A DNA stretch of 64,000 nt from Winogradskya humida (GCF_016862215.1 NZ_BOMN01000001.1:124001-188000); one strand, 5' to 3'. Shown: positions 26,793-35,838, counted from the stretch's first letter. The notes: generated by a model not told the origin, from the sequence alone. Translations and numbers: made by a program.

Positions 26793-28111
26793 GGGGACAG
26801 CCTGCGACGAGGTGCCTGAACCTCAGCTGAACGCGCCAACCGTACGCAGAACCGCGCGCCCCCTAACTCCGACGCCGACACCGTGACGGCGCCACCGTGC
26901 GCGGTGACGATCTCCTTGACGATCGCCAGCCCGAGCCCACTTCCGCCGGCATCACGGGCCCGGGCCTCGTCGAGGCGCACGAACCTGGCGAACACCCGTT
27001 CCCGTTGGTCCTCGGGGATTCCGGGCCCGTCGTCGTCGACGGTGAGCTCAACGTTGGCGCCGTTTTCGCGTACCCCTATGGCTATGGTTTTGATCGCATG
27101 CCTTGCCGCATTGTCCGTGAGGTTGCGGACCACCTGGGCGAGAGCGGCCGTATCACCCCTGGTCCGCCCGGCACCGATCCCGGTGGTGTCGACGACGAGG
27201 CCGGTCCGCGCGACCCGCTTCGCCTCGCTCAGAGCAAGATCATCAAGATCGACATCGTGGTACGCCCGAGAGGCGCCGCCGTCGTCCGCGCGGGTGAGCA
27301 GCAGCAACTGTTCGACGAGCCGTTGCAGGCGCGCCGATTCCTCGAGGACGGTGTCGGCGAGTTCGCCGTCGGGCAGCGCGCCGGGGTGGGCCTGGGCGAC
27401 CTCGGCCACCTGCCGGATGCTGGCCACCGGCGACCGCAGCTCATGCGAGGCGTCGGCGACGAATTCCCTTTGCCTGTCCCGGGATTCCTGCAACCGGGTC
27501 AGCATCTGGTTCATGGTCCGCGCCAGGCGCCCGATCTCGTCCCGGGCGCTCGGTTCGGGCACGCGGCGGTCCAGCCGGTCCCCCGTGATCGCCTCGACCT
27601 CACGCCGGATCCGCTCGACCGGCCGCAGAGCCCGGGACACCACGACCCACGTCATGGCACCCACGAGCAGGGTCAGCAGGGGCAGCCCGATCACGAGCGG
27701 TCCGGCCAGCGCTGCCGTCGAATCGTCGACTTCCTCCCGCGACACCGCTACCGAGACCTGATAGCGATCGCTGTCGTCGACGACCACGACGTACGGATGA
27801 TCGGAGCCCTGGAGCTTTATCTCATCAGCGGCCTCGGTAGGCAACGCCACGGACGACCGGACAACCGAGCCGTCCGCTCCGGTCACCTGCCAGACCACAT
27901 CGTCGAGGTCATCGTCGGGTTCGTCCGGCTCGGGCAGCGCCCCACTCTCCGCCTGCGCTCTTAACGCTGAGGCTCGCTGCTCCGCGGTGCTCTCCAACCC
28001 ATCGGCCAGCGACTCCCGAACCAGCCCGACCAGCACCAACGCCCCCACCAGCAGAGCAACAGCGACAACCCCAACAGCCGCAGCCGTCGTACGCATCCGC
28101 ACGTCAGCCAC
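26789..28111 (-). CDS. Two-component sensor histidine kinase (OmpR-partner type)
   Basis: About 440 residues. Two transmembrane helices (near 10-30 and 135-160) flank a periplasmic sensor of about 100 residues rich in Asp/Glu. A HAMP domain follows (RALRPVERIRREVEAI). The HisKA H-box is VADASHELRSPVASI, and the ATPase domain has NLTDNAARHA, DDDGPGIPEDQRERVF and GSGLGLAIVKEI. It phosphorylates the response regulator encoded just upstream. The start is GTG 28111, overlapping the regulator's stop; GTG 28117, GTG 28102 and ATG 28096 are alternatives. Its stop overlaps the PepSY gene start. Confidence 0.92.
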   Translation of the reverse strand: MADVRMRTTAAAVGVVAVALLVGALVLVGLVRESLADGLESTAEQRASALRAQAESGALPEPDEPDDDLDDVVWQVTGADGSVVRSSVALPTEAADEIKLQGSDHPYVVVVDDSDRYQVSVAVSREEVDDSTAALAGPLVIGLPLLTLLVGAMTWVVVSRALRPVERIRREVEAITGDRLDRRVPEPSARDEIGRLARTMNQMLTRLQESRDRQREFVADASHELRSPVASIRQVAEVAQAHPGALPDGELADTVLEESARLQRLVEQLLLLTRADDGGASRAYHDVDLDDLALSEAKRVARTGLVVDTTGIGAGRTRGDTAALAQVVRNLTDNAARHAIKTIAIGVRENGANVELTVDDDGPGIPEDQRERVFARFVRLDEARARDAGGSGLGLAIVKEIVTAHGGAVTVSASELGGARFCVRLARSAEVQAPRRRLSP

Positions 28112-28769
28112 CGTCACTCCGCAACCTGTACCCGGCGCCCCGCAGGGTCTCGATCGCGTCCCGCCCGATCTTGTTGCGCAGGTGCCGTACGTAGACCTCG
28201 ATGATGTTCGGGTCGCCGACGAAATCGACATCCCATACCGCGTCGAGGATCTGCCGCTTGGACATGACATCACCCGGATGCCGGGCGAGGAAAGCGAGCA
28301 GGGAGAACTCCCGCGCGGTCAGCTCGATCTCGGTATTCCCACGCCAGACCTTTCTGGCCGCCGGATCAACCCGCAGATCCCCTACCTCAAGCTGCGTGGG
28401 CCGCTCCCGTGCACCTCGCCGGCTCACGGCCCTCAACCGCGCTACCAGCACGGGGAAAGAGCACGGCTTGGTCAGGTAGTCGTCGGCGCCGGTATCGAGT
28501 CCTTCCACCTGATCCCATTCGCCATCCTTCGCCGTGAGCATCAGGATCGGCGTCCAGTCCTTCTCAGCCCGCAGCGTCGCACAGATCTGGTAACCGTTGA
28601 TGCCGGGCAACATCAGATCGAGGACGATCGCGTCGTAGTTGTTCTCCCTGGCCAGCCACAGCCCATCAACGCCGTCATGCGCCACATCCACGGCGAAGCC
28701 CTCGGCCTCAAGCCCCACCCGCAGCGACCGGGCAAGCCGATGCTCGTCATCCACGACGAGTACGCGCAT
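28104..28769 (-). CDS. OmpR/PhoB-family response regulator
   Basis: A 221-residue transcription factor. The receiver domain (about 1-115) has acidic pocket VVDDE, phospho-acceptor Asp in IVLDLMLP, Thr in LMLTAKD and Lys in LTKPCSF. The winged-helix DNA-binding domain (about 130-220) includes LTAREFSLLAFLARHPG and VYVRHLRNKIG. It is the first gene of an operon with a histidine kinase and a PepSY protein, an arrangement typical of envelope-stress or antimicrobial-peptide responses in actinobacteria. ATG 28769 is the start. Confidence 0.93.
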   Translation of the reverse strand: MRVLVVDDEHRLARSLRVGLEAEGFAVDVAHDGVDGLWLARENNYDAIVLDLMLPGINGYQICATLRAEKDWTPILMLTAKDGEWDQVEGLDTGADDYLTKPCSFPVLVARLRAVSRRGARERPTQLEVGDLRVDPAARKVWRGNTEIELTAREFSLLAFLARHPGDVMSKRQILDAVWDVDFVGDPNIIEVYVRHLRNKIGRDAIETLRGAGYRLRSDGG

Positions 28770-29001
28770 GGGTCATGCCTCCAGAGGTCGGGAAGATCCA
28801 TCCTCCCCCACCTACCCTGAACGCCAGCTGAATCCCTGTTTCGCTCGCTCTTGGAAGGGTGGGCGAGAGCAGCGCGGGAGCCGAAGTAAGCGTCGTCAGG
28901 CACCGCTCGCTGCCTGCACAGACCGGCCGAGCCAGGCGCGGTACCAACCGGAGAACTTCTCGGTGCCGGCCTCGCCTCGGTTCAAGCCTCAGCCGGCGAT
29001 C

Positions 29002-29364
29002 TCATTCCTGCAGGACGCGACGCGGCTTGAACTGGCGAACCTCCTGCGGCCAGCCGCATGCCTCCGCGATTTTGCCGGCCCACATCCGGGCGGTCTCGTC
29101 ATCCGGCACGTCGACGATGGTCAGGCCACCCAGGAACTCCTTGCTCTCGACATAGGGACCGTCGGTGAAGACCACCGCGCCGCTCGTGGCGTCCGCGCTG
29201 AAGACCGGGCCGTCCTCTTCCTCAAGGCCCCCGGCGAAGACGAAAGCCCCGGCGGCCTTGATCTCGTCGACAACCGCCCTGGCGAGGGGACCGCGCCCGC
29301 GGAACCACTCCTCGGTGTGGTCACCCACCCACTGCTGATTGAAGTAGATGAGGTACTCAGGCAT
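29002..29364 (-). CDS. YciI-family (DGPF) protein
   Basis: A 120-residue ferredoxin-like-fold protein of the YciI/YCII family. Features are MPEYLIYFNQQWVGDHTEEW at the start, TDGPYVESKEFLGGLTIVDV containing the DGPF-like motif, and WAGKIAEACGWPQEVRQFKP at the end. Members are often encoded beside ECF sigma factors or act as small hydrolase/dehydrochlorinase-like enzymes, but no sigma gene is present here. ATG 29364 is preferred over an upstream in-frame ATG at 29442 because AGAGGGAG lies just before it and the fold begins there. Monocistronic. Confidence 0.83.
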   Translation of the reverse strand: MPEYLIYFNQQWVGDHTEEWFRGRGPLARAVVDEIKAAGAFVFAGGLEEEDGPVFSADATSGAVVFTDGPYVESKEFLGGLTIVDVPDDETARMWAGKIAEACGWPQEVRQFKPRRVLQE

Positions 29365-29567
29365 ATCCGCTCCCTCTGGTCGTCCGGACACCTGATGTCC
29401 GTCTCTGCATTCGCTACGAACAGCATCCGGCTGATCCGACACTCTCCAGCCCAGGGTTTTACATCAACCCGCGCGATGCTTCGCCGGACAGAGCCCCAGG
29501 GATGTATCGCGGGCGTATCGGGATTCGCATACGCCGCTGCAACAGGTCCGGGTCTTCAGTGAACGTC

Positions 29568-30761
29568 ATGGAGCTTCGTGGGATCAAGCGGCGGCGGTTG
29601 CTGAGGTGGGGCGGTTTGGCGGCTTCCGGAGCGGTGGTGGGGCGTGGGCCTGTGCGCCTTCCTCCAGCCACTCTGCCCGGTGGGGCGTACGACAGGTATG
29701 TGGCTGGGCTTGCTGCCGAGGGCAAGTTTTCCGGGACGGTGGTGCTGGCGCATCGGGGGCGGACGGTGTTGTCCCGCAGCTATGGCTTGGCCGACCGGGA
29801 GAAGGGGATACGTAACCGGGAGGGGACGGCGGTCAGTCTCAGCTCGGCGGCTAAGCCGTTCTGTGCGGTGGCCATTCTGCAGCTTGTGCAGGAGGGGCGG
29901 GTGAAGCTGACCGACACCGTGGGGACCTATCTGACGGGGTTCGCCTCGGATATCGCGTCGCAGGTGACGATCCATCACATGCTGTCCGACACCTCGGGGC
30001 TGGTTGCGCCGGAGCAGGATCTGCAGCGCATCTTTACCAGTCGCTCGGAGGTGCACGAATACCACGAGCAGTGGGCGCGGCAGGCCTCGCTCGTCACCGC
30101 TCCGGGCACTGGGACAGATGGGCATTCCGGCGCCAACTTTGCCATTCCCGCGCTGATTGTGGAGGCCGTGACGGGGATGACGTACTGGGACTATGTCGAG
30201 GAGAACATCTTCCGGCGGGCGGGGATGACCGGGTCGGGGTTCTTCACCCGGCCGCAGTGGCTCAGGGACGCGCACATCGCGCACTCGTACATGCTGCAGG
30301 ACGATGGCAGCTGGGTGGACGTGGTGCGCAATCTGGACAAGGGCAGCACGGATCCTTACCAGTTGGGGAAGAACCCGGCGCGGAACTTCATCGATTATGA
30401 CGGCTTCGCCACGGCGCCGGATCTGGTGCGGTTTGCGAACGCGATCTATGACGGGACTGTGCTGGAGCGCCCGTACGGGGAGGTGCTCACCGCGGCCAAG
30501 ATTCCTCATGGCCCGCAGCCCGGGGGCGGCGGCTTCCAGGCGTCGCCGGTCGAGACGTCGTTCGCGGCCTATTTGATGGCGGTCTCGATCGTCGACGGCC
30601 AGTGGGTGTGGGGCCGCGCCGGCGTCAACCCGGGCAGCGCCGCCAACTGGAACATCTACCCCCACACCGGCTGGGTCGGCGTCATCCTCTCCAACAACGA
30701 TGGCGCCCCGCTCCTCGACATCCTCGACCAAGAGCTCCAAGCCGTCACCGGCCGACGCTGA
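29568..30761 (+). CDS. Serine hydrolase, class C beta-lactamase / DD-peptidase fold, Tat-like signal
   Basis: A 397-residue exported serine hydrolase. The N-terminus KRRRLLRWGGLAASGAVVG resembles a twin-arginine signal. The nucleophile motif is SAAK in SLSSAAKPFCAVAIL, placed near residue 90-95 as expected. HMLSDTSGL and the later GHSGANFAI and YDGFATAPDLVRFANAI segments are typical of the esterase/beta-lactamase (EstB, AmpC-like) family. It may cleave esters, D-amino peptides or beta-lactams, and resistance is not implied. ATG 29568 is chosen; an upstream ATG at 29502 would bury the signal. Monocistronic. Confidence 0.82.
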   Translation: MELRGIKRRRLLRWGGLAASGAVVGRGPVRLPPATLPGGAYDRYVAGLAAEGKFSGTVVLAHRGRTVLSRSYGLADREKGIRNREGTAVSLSSAAKPFCAVAILQLVQEGRVKLTDTVGTYLTGFASDIASQVTIHHMLSDTSGLVAPEQDLQRIFTSRSEVHEYHEQWARQASLVTAPGTGTDGHSGANFAIPALIVEAVTGMTYWDYVEENIFRRAGMTGSGFFTRPQWLRDAHIAHSYMLQDDGSWVDVVRNLDKGSTDPYQLGKNPARNFIDYDGFATAPDLVRFANAIYDGTVLERPYGEVLTAAKIPHGPQPGGGGFQASPVETSFAAYLMAVSIVDGQWVWGRAGVNPGSAANWNIYPHTGWVGVILSNNDGAPLLDILDQELQAVTGRR

Positions 30762-30794
30762 CGTCCAAACACACAGCATGGGTGGCCCCACCAA

Positions 30795-30813
30795 TATAAT
30801 TTTGGCTTATACT
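30795..30813 (+). promoter_or_regulatory. A+T-rich promoter of the toxin-antitoxin locus
   Basis: TATAAT at 30795-30800 and TATACT at 30808-30813 occur in a short A+T-rich island immediately before the toxin ATG (30820). TATACT is 6 bases from the ATG, as in actinobacterial leaderless promoters. Confidence 0.5.
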
Positions 30814-30819
30814 GTTGCG

Positions 30820-31192
30820 ATGTGGGAGGTACGACTACATCCTGAGGTCGAGACGTGGTTCCTCGACCTCTGCCAAACCGATCCCGTCACAGCAGATCTG
30901 GTGGAAGAAGCGATCGACGTTCTAGCCGACCACGGTCCAGCGCTTGGCCGGCCGCTGGTAGACCGATTGAAGGGCAGCACCTACCACAACATGAAGGAGT
31001 TGCGGCCTGGCTCTGCCGGACCCACCTGAACTTAGGATGATCTTTGCGTTCGACCCGTCACGGGAAGCAGTGTTTCTGATCGCCGGCGACAAGTCAGGAC
31101 GATGGCAGGACTGGTACCGCACAGCGATTCCGCTGGCTGACACAAGGTTTGCCGAGCACCTGGCCGACTTGAAAGCAGAGGAGCAGTCATGA
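30820..31192 (+). pseudogene. HigB/RelE-type toxin gene with a one-base frameshift
   Basis: The first frame encodes MWEVRLHPEVETWFLDLCQ and continues to LKGSTYHNMKELRPGSAGPT, then stops at 31029. The adjacent frame resumes with ELRMIFAFDPSREAVFLIAG and ends DLKAEEQS at 31192. Together they make a complete HigB-like RNase toxin of about 123 residues. Removing one C from the CCCACC run at 31021-31026 restores one frame (GPTELRMIF). Its last codon overlaps the antitoxin ATG, so the operon layout is intact. Either the toxin is genuinely inactivated while the antitoxin persists, or this is a base-calling error. Confidence 0.8.
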
Positions 31193-31521
31193 CGGGGTCA
31201 GCGAATTGGCGTGAGGTCAAAGCCAAGGCTCGCGAGCTTGACCCCTCGCGGGATGACAGCGACCGGGTAGCACGCCGACAGCGGATGCGCACCGAGATGC
31301 TTGCCGCCGTGAGCGGCGCCCAGCTTGCGGAGATCCGCCAGCAGCTCGGCATGACCCAGACGCAGTTGGCCGAGGCTGCTGGCCTGTCTCAAGCGCGGAT
31401 CAGCCAGATCGAGGGCGGCGACGCCGTGGGGCTCGACAGCTTGCGCGCCTATGTCGTCGGGCTGGGCGGCCACCTCGACATCGTCGCCCGGATCGGCAAC
31501 ATCCAGCTCAACGTCGCCTGA
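31189..31521 (+). CDS. HigA/XRE-type antitoxin
   Basis: A 110-residue protein with a Cro/C1 helix-turn-helix at about residues 48-100 (LAEIRQQLGMTQTQLAEAAGLSQARISQIEGG) preceded by a charged N-terminal extension (about 1-40) that would contact the toxin. It starts at ATG 31189, overlapping the toxin stop by 4 bases. It is expected to neutralise the HigB-like toxin and repress the operon promoter. With the toxin frameshifted it could survive as a solitary repressor. Confidence 0.87.
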   Translation: MTGSANWREVKAKARELDPSRDDSDRVARRQRMRTEMLAAVSGAQLAEIRQQLGMTQTQLAEAAGLSQARISQIEGGDAVGLDSLRAYVVGLGGHLDIVARIGNIQLNVA

Positions 31522-31534
31522 CTGACAGCTCCGG

Positions 31535-32140
31535 TCAGGGGGTGCGGCGGAGGATGTCGAGGAGGAACCAGTCGTCTTCGTGGTGGACGGTCGGGCTTAG
31601 CTCCGGGCGGGCGAGGAACTCTGCGTGGGCGTTGAAGCCGTCGTAGTTGCCGCCGTTGTCCCGGTCTCGGAAGTGGGCCAGGGCCAGGTCGCCCTCCGGT
31701 TCCAGGCGGGTGATCAGGCCGTCGATCGTTGCGGCCAGGTCGGCGGCGTTCAGGTAGTAGAGCAGGTCGCCGACCACGATCAGGTCGAAGGTTTCTGCGG
31801 GCAGGTCGGCAGGCAGAAGGGCTTCTTCTACGCGTACGCCGGGGAAGTCGGCAACCGCATCACGCGCCTGCGAGACCGCCGCGCCCACCGCGTCGACCGC
31901 CAGGAGTGAGTCGCAGCGCGGGGCGAGCATGGCGGTGAGGATGCCGACCGCGCAGCCTGGTTCGTAGGCGTTCCGATATCTCGCCCGGGGGAGGCTGGCC
32001 AGGGTGACCGCGTATTTTCGCTGGTCGGACCACTTGGAGGCGTTGTCCCAGGGGTCGTCCTTCGCCAGGTAGAGGTTGACGAAGTGATCCAGCGTGAAGG
32101 ATTCCGTTGGGGGCTGTGCGTCGCCCGGTGCTCTAACCAC
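31535..32140 (-). CDS. SAM-dependent methyltransferase (NodS-like)
   Basis: A 201-residue class I methyltransferase. FVNLYLAKDDPWDNASKW opens the domain as in NodS-type N-methyltransferases, YEPGCAVGILTAMLAP is the SAM-binding loop (motif I), LLAVDAVGAAV is motif II, and FDLIVVGDLLYYL motif IV. The substrate is unknown. GTG 32140 is chosen because the family domain begins soon after. It is convergent with the antitoxin gene (13-base gap) and divergent from the DUF3159 gene. Confidence 0.82.
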   Translation of the reverse strand: MVRAPGDAQPPTESFTLDHFVNLYLAKDDPWDNASKWSDQRKYAVTLASLPRARYRNAYEPGCAVGILTAMLAPRCDSLLAVDAVGAAVSQARDAVADFPGVRVEEALLPADLPAETFDLIVVGDLLYYLNAADLAATIDGLITRLEPEGDLALAHFRDRDNGGNYDGFNAHAEFLARPELSPTVHHEDDWFLLDILRRTP

Positions 32141-32207
32141 GCCGGTTATTGTGCAGGATGGCAAAAGGTAGGCTGTCCTAACTTTCGGCAAAGAGGGCGG
32201 GTGGGGT

Positions 32208-32855
32208 GTGGCGGAGCCGGAGTCGCTGGCGGATCTGCTGGGTGGGCGGCGTGCTGCCCTGGACGCGACCGTTCCCCCTGTCGTCTTCGTGGCCGGGTGG
32301 CTGGTTGGCGGGCGGTCCCTCTGGATCGGGGCTGCTGCCGCGATAGTTGCCGCCGGCATTGTCGGAGCGGTGCGGCTGAGGAATGGGGACAAGCCTCGGG
32401 CCGTACTCATCGGGTTGCTCGGGGTTTGTGTCGCCGCGATTGTTGCGTTGCGGACCGGGCGGGCCGAGGACTTTTTCCTGCTGCAGATCGTCAGTAATGC
32501 GGCGAGTGCGTTGGCGTGGGCCGTGAGCATTGTCGTGCGGTGGCCGCTGCTCGGGATTGTCGTGGGCACCGTTCTGGGGCAGAAAACGCGGTGGCGGCGG
32601 GATCCGGCTCTGCTCCGGGCGTACATGAAAGCCAGTTGGGTCTGGGTTCTGCAGTATGTGGTGCGGTTGGCGGTTTTCGTTCCGCTGTGGGCGACGCATC
32701 AGGTGGTGGCGCTGGGGATCGCGCGTGGGGTGCTGACCTGGCCTTTGGTTGCTGCTTGCCTGGCTGTCAGCTGGTGGGTGATCCGGCGGGATCTGCCCGA
32801 GGGGCATCCGGGTCTACGGCACCCTAGGGACCGAGCCGGCGCCGACCAGGTCTGA
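32208..32855 (+). CDS. DUF3159 multi-helix membrane protein
   Basis: A 215-residue integral membrane protein with about five hydrophobic helices. The cytoplasmic opening SLADLLGGRRAALDATVPPV, the LQIVSNAASALAWAVSIVV segment and GQKTRWRRDPALLRAYMKASW are characteristic of the actinobacterial DUF3159 family. Its function is unknown, and it is often placed near DNA-maintenance or transport genes. GTG 32208 is the start. Its final 42 bases overlap the end of the convergent glycosyltransferase gene. Confidence 0.85.
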   Translation: MAEPESLADLLGGRRAALDATVPPVVFVAGWLVGGRSLWIGAAAAIVAAGIVGAVRLRNGDKPRAVLIGLLGVCVAAIVALRTGRAEDFFLLQIVSNAASALAWAVSIVVRWPLLGIVVGTVLGQKTRWRRDPALLRAYMKASWVWVLQYVVRLAVFVPLWATHQVVALGIARGVLTWPLVAACLAVSWWVIRRDLPEGHPGLRHPRDRAGADQV

Positions 32856-34289
32856 TTCCGGCTCGTCGGGGGTGCCGAAGCCGGTGCGGTCCATCGTGCC
32901 CCATACCGCTTTGCGGCCGTGCCATGCGCCGAATGCGCCTTTGACCTGCCACACCGCGAGGATCTGGCGATACCCGAAGTTTTCCAGAATGGCCGCCGTC
33001 ATGCCCCGGGCCAAATCACCCCAGCGCGGATAGCGGTGGAAAGACACTTCCTCGATGAACAGAGCGGCAAGACTGACCAGCAATCCATATCCGTACGCCA
33101 CCAGCACGAACCGCCACGCGAATTCGAGATTGACAGCGTCGACCCACAGCCCGAGCGGGAGCAGGACAAGCGCGGAAAGCTCGATGAACGGCGCGAGCAG
33201 CTCGAAGACCACGTAGTACGGCAGCGCGACCAGCCCGATCCGTCCGTAGCGAGGGTTGAGGATCATGCGGCGGTGCTTGCTGAGGATCTCCGCGATGCCC
33301 CGATGCCAGCGGCGGCGCTGGCGGCCCAGGACGGCGAGGCTGGACGGGGCTTCGCTCCAGCTGACGGGTTCGGCGACGAAGATGACGCGGTAGTCCTCCT
33401 TCGTCTCGCGCAGGTGGTGGTGCAGGCGGACGACCAGCTCGGCGTCCTCGCCGATCGTGTCCTCGTCCATGCCGCCGACGCGGACCACCAGGTCGCGGCG
33501 GAAGACACCGAACGCGCCGGAGATCACGACGAGGCCGCCGAGGCGGGACCAGCCGGTGCGGCCCATCAGGAACGCGCGCAGGTATTCGACGACCTGGATG
33601 CGGACGAGCCACTGCTTGGGCATGCGTACGTCGACCACGCGGCCGCCGATGACCTTGCAGCCGTTCGCGATGCGGACCACGCCGCCGCACGCCGCGACGC
33701 GCAGCGGATCGTCGCCGAACGGTTTCGCCACCGACAGCAGGGCGTCCGGGTCGAGGACCGAGTCGGCGTCGACCATGCAGATCAGCGGGTGCCGGGCCAG
33801 GTTGATGCCGACGTTGAGCGCGTCGGCCTTGCCGCCGTTGGTCTTGCGGACGACGGTCAAGGTCTCCGGGTTGGCGCGGGCCACGTGCACCGACAAAACT
33901 TCCGAGGTGTACGCGACATCGGCCGGAACGACGCGGGGCACCTCGACGAGGTCGAAGCGTGCGCGCAGCTGTTCGAACGTGTCGTCGGAGGAGCCGTCGT
34001 CGACGACCACGACCTCGTAACGGGGGTAGCGCAGCGCGGTCATCGCCTGGACGGCGGCGACGATGCCGGGGCCCTCGTTGTACGCGGGGACGATCACCGA
34101 GACCGGCAGCGTGAGCGGGCTGCGGAACATGTCGTCCGCGCCGGCGAACGGGATGCGCCGCAGGTGCCGGTAGAACTCCAGCCCGGCCAGCACGATCAGC
34201 ACGAGGTAGCTGCTGTTGAGCGCCACGAAGTACGCGAAGATCGACACGTCGGTCCAGCGCAGGGCGTCGCGGATGAACTCCTCGATCAC
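32814..34289 (-). CDS. Membrane glycosyltransferase family 2 (cellulose/hyaluronan-synthase-like)
   Basis: A 491-residue processive-type GT2. There is one N-terminal helix (about 18-38), a GT-A domain and several C-terminal helices (about 350-430). Catalytic landmarks are VVVDDGSSDDT (about 92), MVDADSVLD (about 176), the general-base region GEDAEL (about 283) and the QRRRW acceptor motif (about 323). It probably polymerises or transfers a sugar from a UDP-donor to an extracellular glycan; product unknown. It is the last gene of an operon with a receiver protein and a HEAT-repeat protein (25-base gap to the latter), suggesting signal-controlled glycan synthesis. Confidence 0.9.
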   Translation of the reverse strand: MIEEFIRDALRWTDVSIFAYFVALNSSYLVLIVLAGLEFYRHLRRIPFAGADDMFRSPLTLPVSVIVPAYNEGPGIVAAVQAMTALRYPRYEVVVVDDGSSDDTFEQLRARFDLVEVPRVVPADVAYTSEVLSVHVARANPETLTVVRKTNGGKADALNVGINLARHPLICMVDADSVLDPDALLSVAKPFGDDPLRVAACGGVVRIANGCKVIGGRVVDVRMPKQWLVRIQVVEYLRAFLMGRTGWSRLGGLVVISGAFGVFRRDLVVRVGGMDEDTIGEDAELVVRLHHHLRETKEDYRVIFVAEPVSWSEAPSSLAVLGRQRRRWHRGIAEILSKHRRMILNPRYGRIGLVALPYYVVFELLAPFIELSALVLLPLGLWVDAVNLEFAWRFVLVAYGYGLLVSLAALFIEEVSFHRYPRWGDLARGMTAAILENFGYRQILAVWQVKGAFGAWHGRKAVWGTMDRTGFGTPDEPESDLVGAGSVPRVP

Positions 34290-34314
34290 ACCGGTACCCC
34301 TTGTCCTCCGCCGG

Positions 34315-35370
34315 TCATGCCGGGACCGCCGTTTTCTCCTCGCGCAGGACCCGGGCGAGGGCCAGTGCCTCGAGGGCGTGGCCGTTGCCGCCCCGGCCCG
34401 TCAGCGCGGCGAGGCCGGCGGGGCCGATCCGGCGCAGCGCGTGCGCGGCCTCGTGCGCCACGTGGAACGCCCCGTCGTCGAGCAGCGCCTCCAGCACCGG
34501 GACCGCGTTCGGGGAGCCGATGTCGCCGAGCGCCTTGGCCGCTGCGGCGCGCAACGCGGCGGGGCGGGAGATGTGCAGTGCCAGGGACAGCGGGTCGATC
34601 GCGGAGCGCGTGCCGAGCTTGCCCAGCGCGTTCGCGGCCGCCACCCGTACGTCGAGGTGTGCGTCCTCTTTCAGGATGCGGGCGATGCGGGTGACCGAGG
34701 CGGTGGCGCCGAGCAGGCCGAGCGCGTCGAGGCAGACCGCGCGTACCCGTGCCTGGGGGTGGTCCAGGGCCGCGGACAGCGTCACCTCGGCCTCCGCACC
34801 CAGCTGGACCAGGGTGTGGCTGGCGAGCAGGGACGGGATCGGGTCGGAGCGGTCCAGGCTGGCGATGATGCGCCAGGCCGCGGCCGGGTCACCGATGCGG
34901 CCGAGGGCTCGTACGGCAACCACGCGCACTTCCGCGTGCCGGTCCGTGAGCAGCCGGCACAGCTCGGGGACGGCCTGGCGCAGCTCGAGATCGCCGAGCA
35001 CCTGAGCGGCCCGGGCACGTTTGACGCGGCTGCGGGAGCGGAGGTGCCCGAGCGCCGTACGCGCTGTCCCCCGCCGCAGGAACACCGAGACCAGCCCCAT
35101 GTGGGCCTCCCCGCGTAGCTTGCCGAGCAGCGCCAGCGCGTGCGGTTCGGCGGCACGCCACGCGTCTTCGGGGATGGCGACCAGATCGTGGCTGCCCTCC
35201 TCGCCGTTGTCGGCCACGAACGCGAGCAGGGACCGGCGTGGTCCGGCGGCGAGGCGCGCCTGTTTGCGGTGCTTGAAACGCCGGTAGAGGCGCACGGCCA
35301 CGATGCCGGTGGCGGTCAGCACGACAACGGCGGTCAGCACCTCGATCGCGAGGGTGAACAACTCCAGCAT
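34315..35370 (-). CDS. Membrane-anchored HEAT-repeat protein
   Basis: A 351-residue protein. An N-terminal transmembrane helix (about 7-27, IEVLTAVVVLTATGIVAV) is followed by a basic segment and then about seven HEAT/PBS-lyase-type helical repeats through to the end. Examples are VRVVAVRALGRIGDPAA, VRVAAANALGKLGT and LRAAAAKALGDIGSP. These alpha-solenoids are protein-protein adaptors. The ATG at 35370 overlaps the receiver gene stop (ATGA), so it is translationally coupled to it. It may bridge the receiver and the membrane glycosyltransferase (inference). Confidence 0.88.
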   Translation of the reverse strand: MLELFTLAIEVLTAVVVLTATGIVAVRLYRRFKHRKQARLAAGPRRSLLAFVADNGEEGSHDLVAIPEDAWRAAEPHALALLGKLRGEAHMGLVSVFLRRGTARTALGHLRSRSRVKRARAAQVLGDLELRQAVPELCRLLTDRHAEVRVVAVRALGRIGDPAAAWRIIASLDRSDPIPSLLASHTLVQLGAEAEVTLSAALDHPQARVRAVCLDALGLLGATASVTRIARILKEDAHLDVRVAAANALGKLGTRSAIDPLSLALHISRPAALRAAAAKALGDIGSPNAVPVLEALLDDGAFHVAHEAAHALRRIGPAGLAALTGRGGNGHALEALALARVLREEKTAVPA

Positions 35371-35744
35371 CAGTGGTGGACCCTGGCCAGCGCCGCCTCG
35401 ACCCGGAGCAGGAGCTCGCGGGGGCTGAACGGTTTGATGACGTAGTCGGTGGCGCCGGCGGCGTACCCCTGCTCGAGGTCCTGCGGCCGGGACCGGGCAG
35501 TGAGCATGATGATGGGTACGGCCGCCTTCAACGCACCCGCCCGCAGCTCGCGGCAGACCTCGATGCCCGACATCCGCGGCATCCGCACGTCCAGCAGCAC
35601 CAGGTCCGGCGGGTGCGCACGAGCCTCACGCAGCGCGGACATCCCGTCCGCCACCGCGATCACGTCCATCCCGCCCTGCCCCAGCTTGTACGACACGAGG
35701 TGGCGGATGTCAGGGTCGTCCTCGACGAGCAGGATGGTGCTCAT
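35370..35744 (-). CDS. Single-domain response regulator (CheY-like)
   Basis: A 124-residue stand-alone receiver. Acidic pocket LVEDDPD (about 6-12), phospho-acceptor Asp in LVLLDVRMP, Thr in IMLTARS and Lys in VIKPFSP are all present. There is no output domain, so it must act through protein contact, most likely with the coupled HEAT-repeat protein. It is divergent from a CHASE-type histidine kinase gene (about 95 bases between starts), its obvious partner. It is a close relative of the receiver at 44103-44477. Confidence 0.92.
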   Translation of the reverse strand: MSTILLVEDDPDIRHLVSYKLGQGGMDVIAVADGMSALREARAHPPDLVLLDVRMPRMSGIEVCRELRAGALKAAVPIIMLTARSRPQDLEQGYAAGATDYVIKPFSPRELLLRVEAALARVHH

Positions 35745-35838
35745 CGTCGTCCCCCCGGTTGCCGATCCGGTCCCCTACCCTGTCCAACGTATCCGTTTTG
35801 CTCGTTTTCTGGCGGCTTTTTCGGGGCGGACGGTAGCA

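Noticed and set aside
32163..32182. Iron-box-like sequence AGGTAGGCTGTCCTAA before the DUF3159 gene
   Set aside because: It resembles the IdeR/DtxR box but is one base too short and imperfectly symmetric, and neither neighbouring gene is linked to iron.
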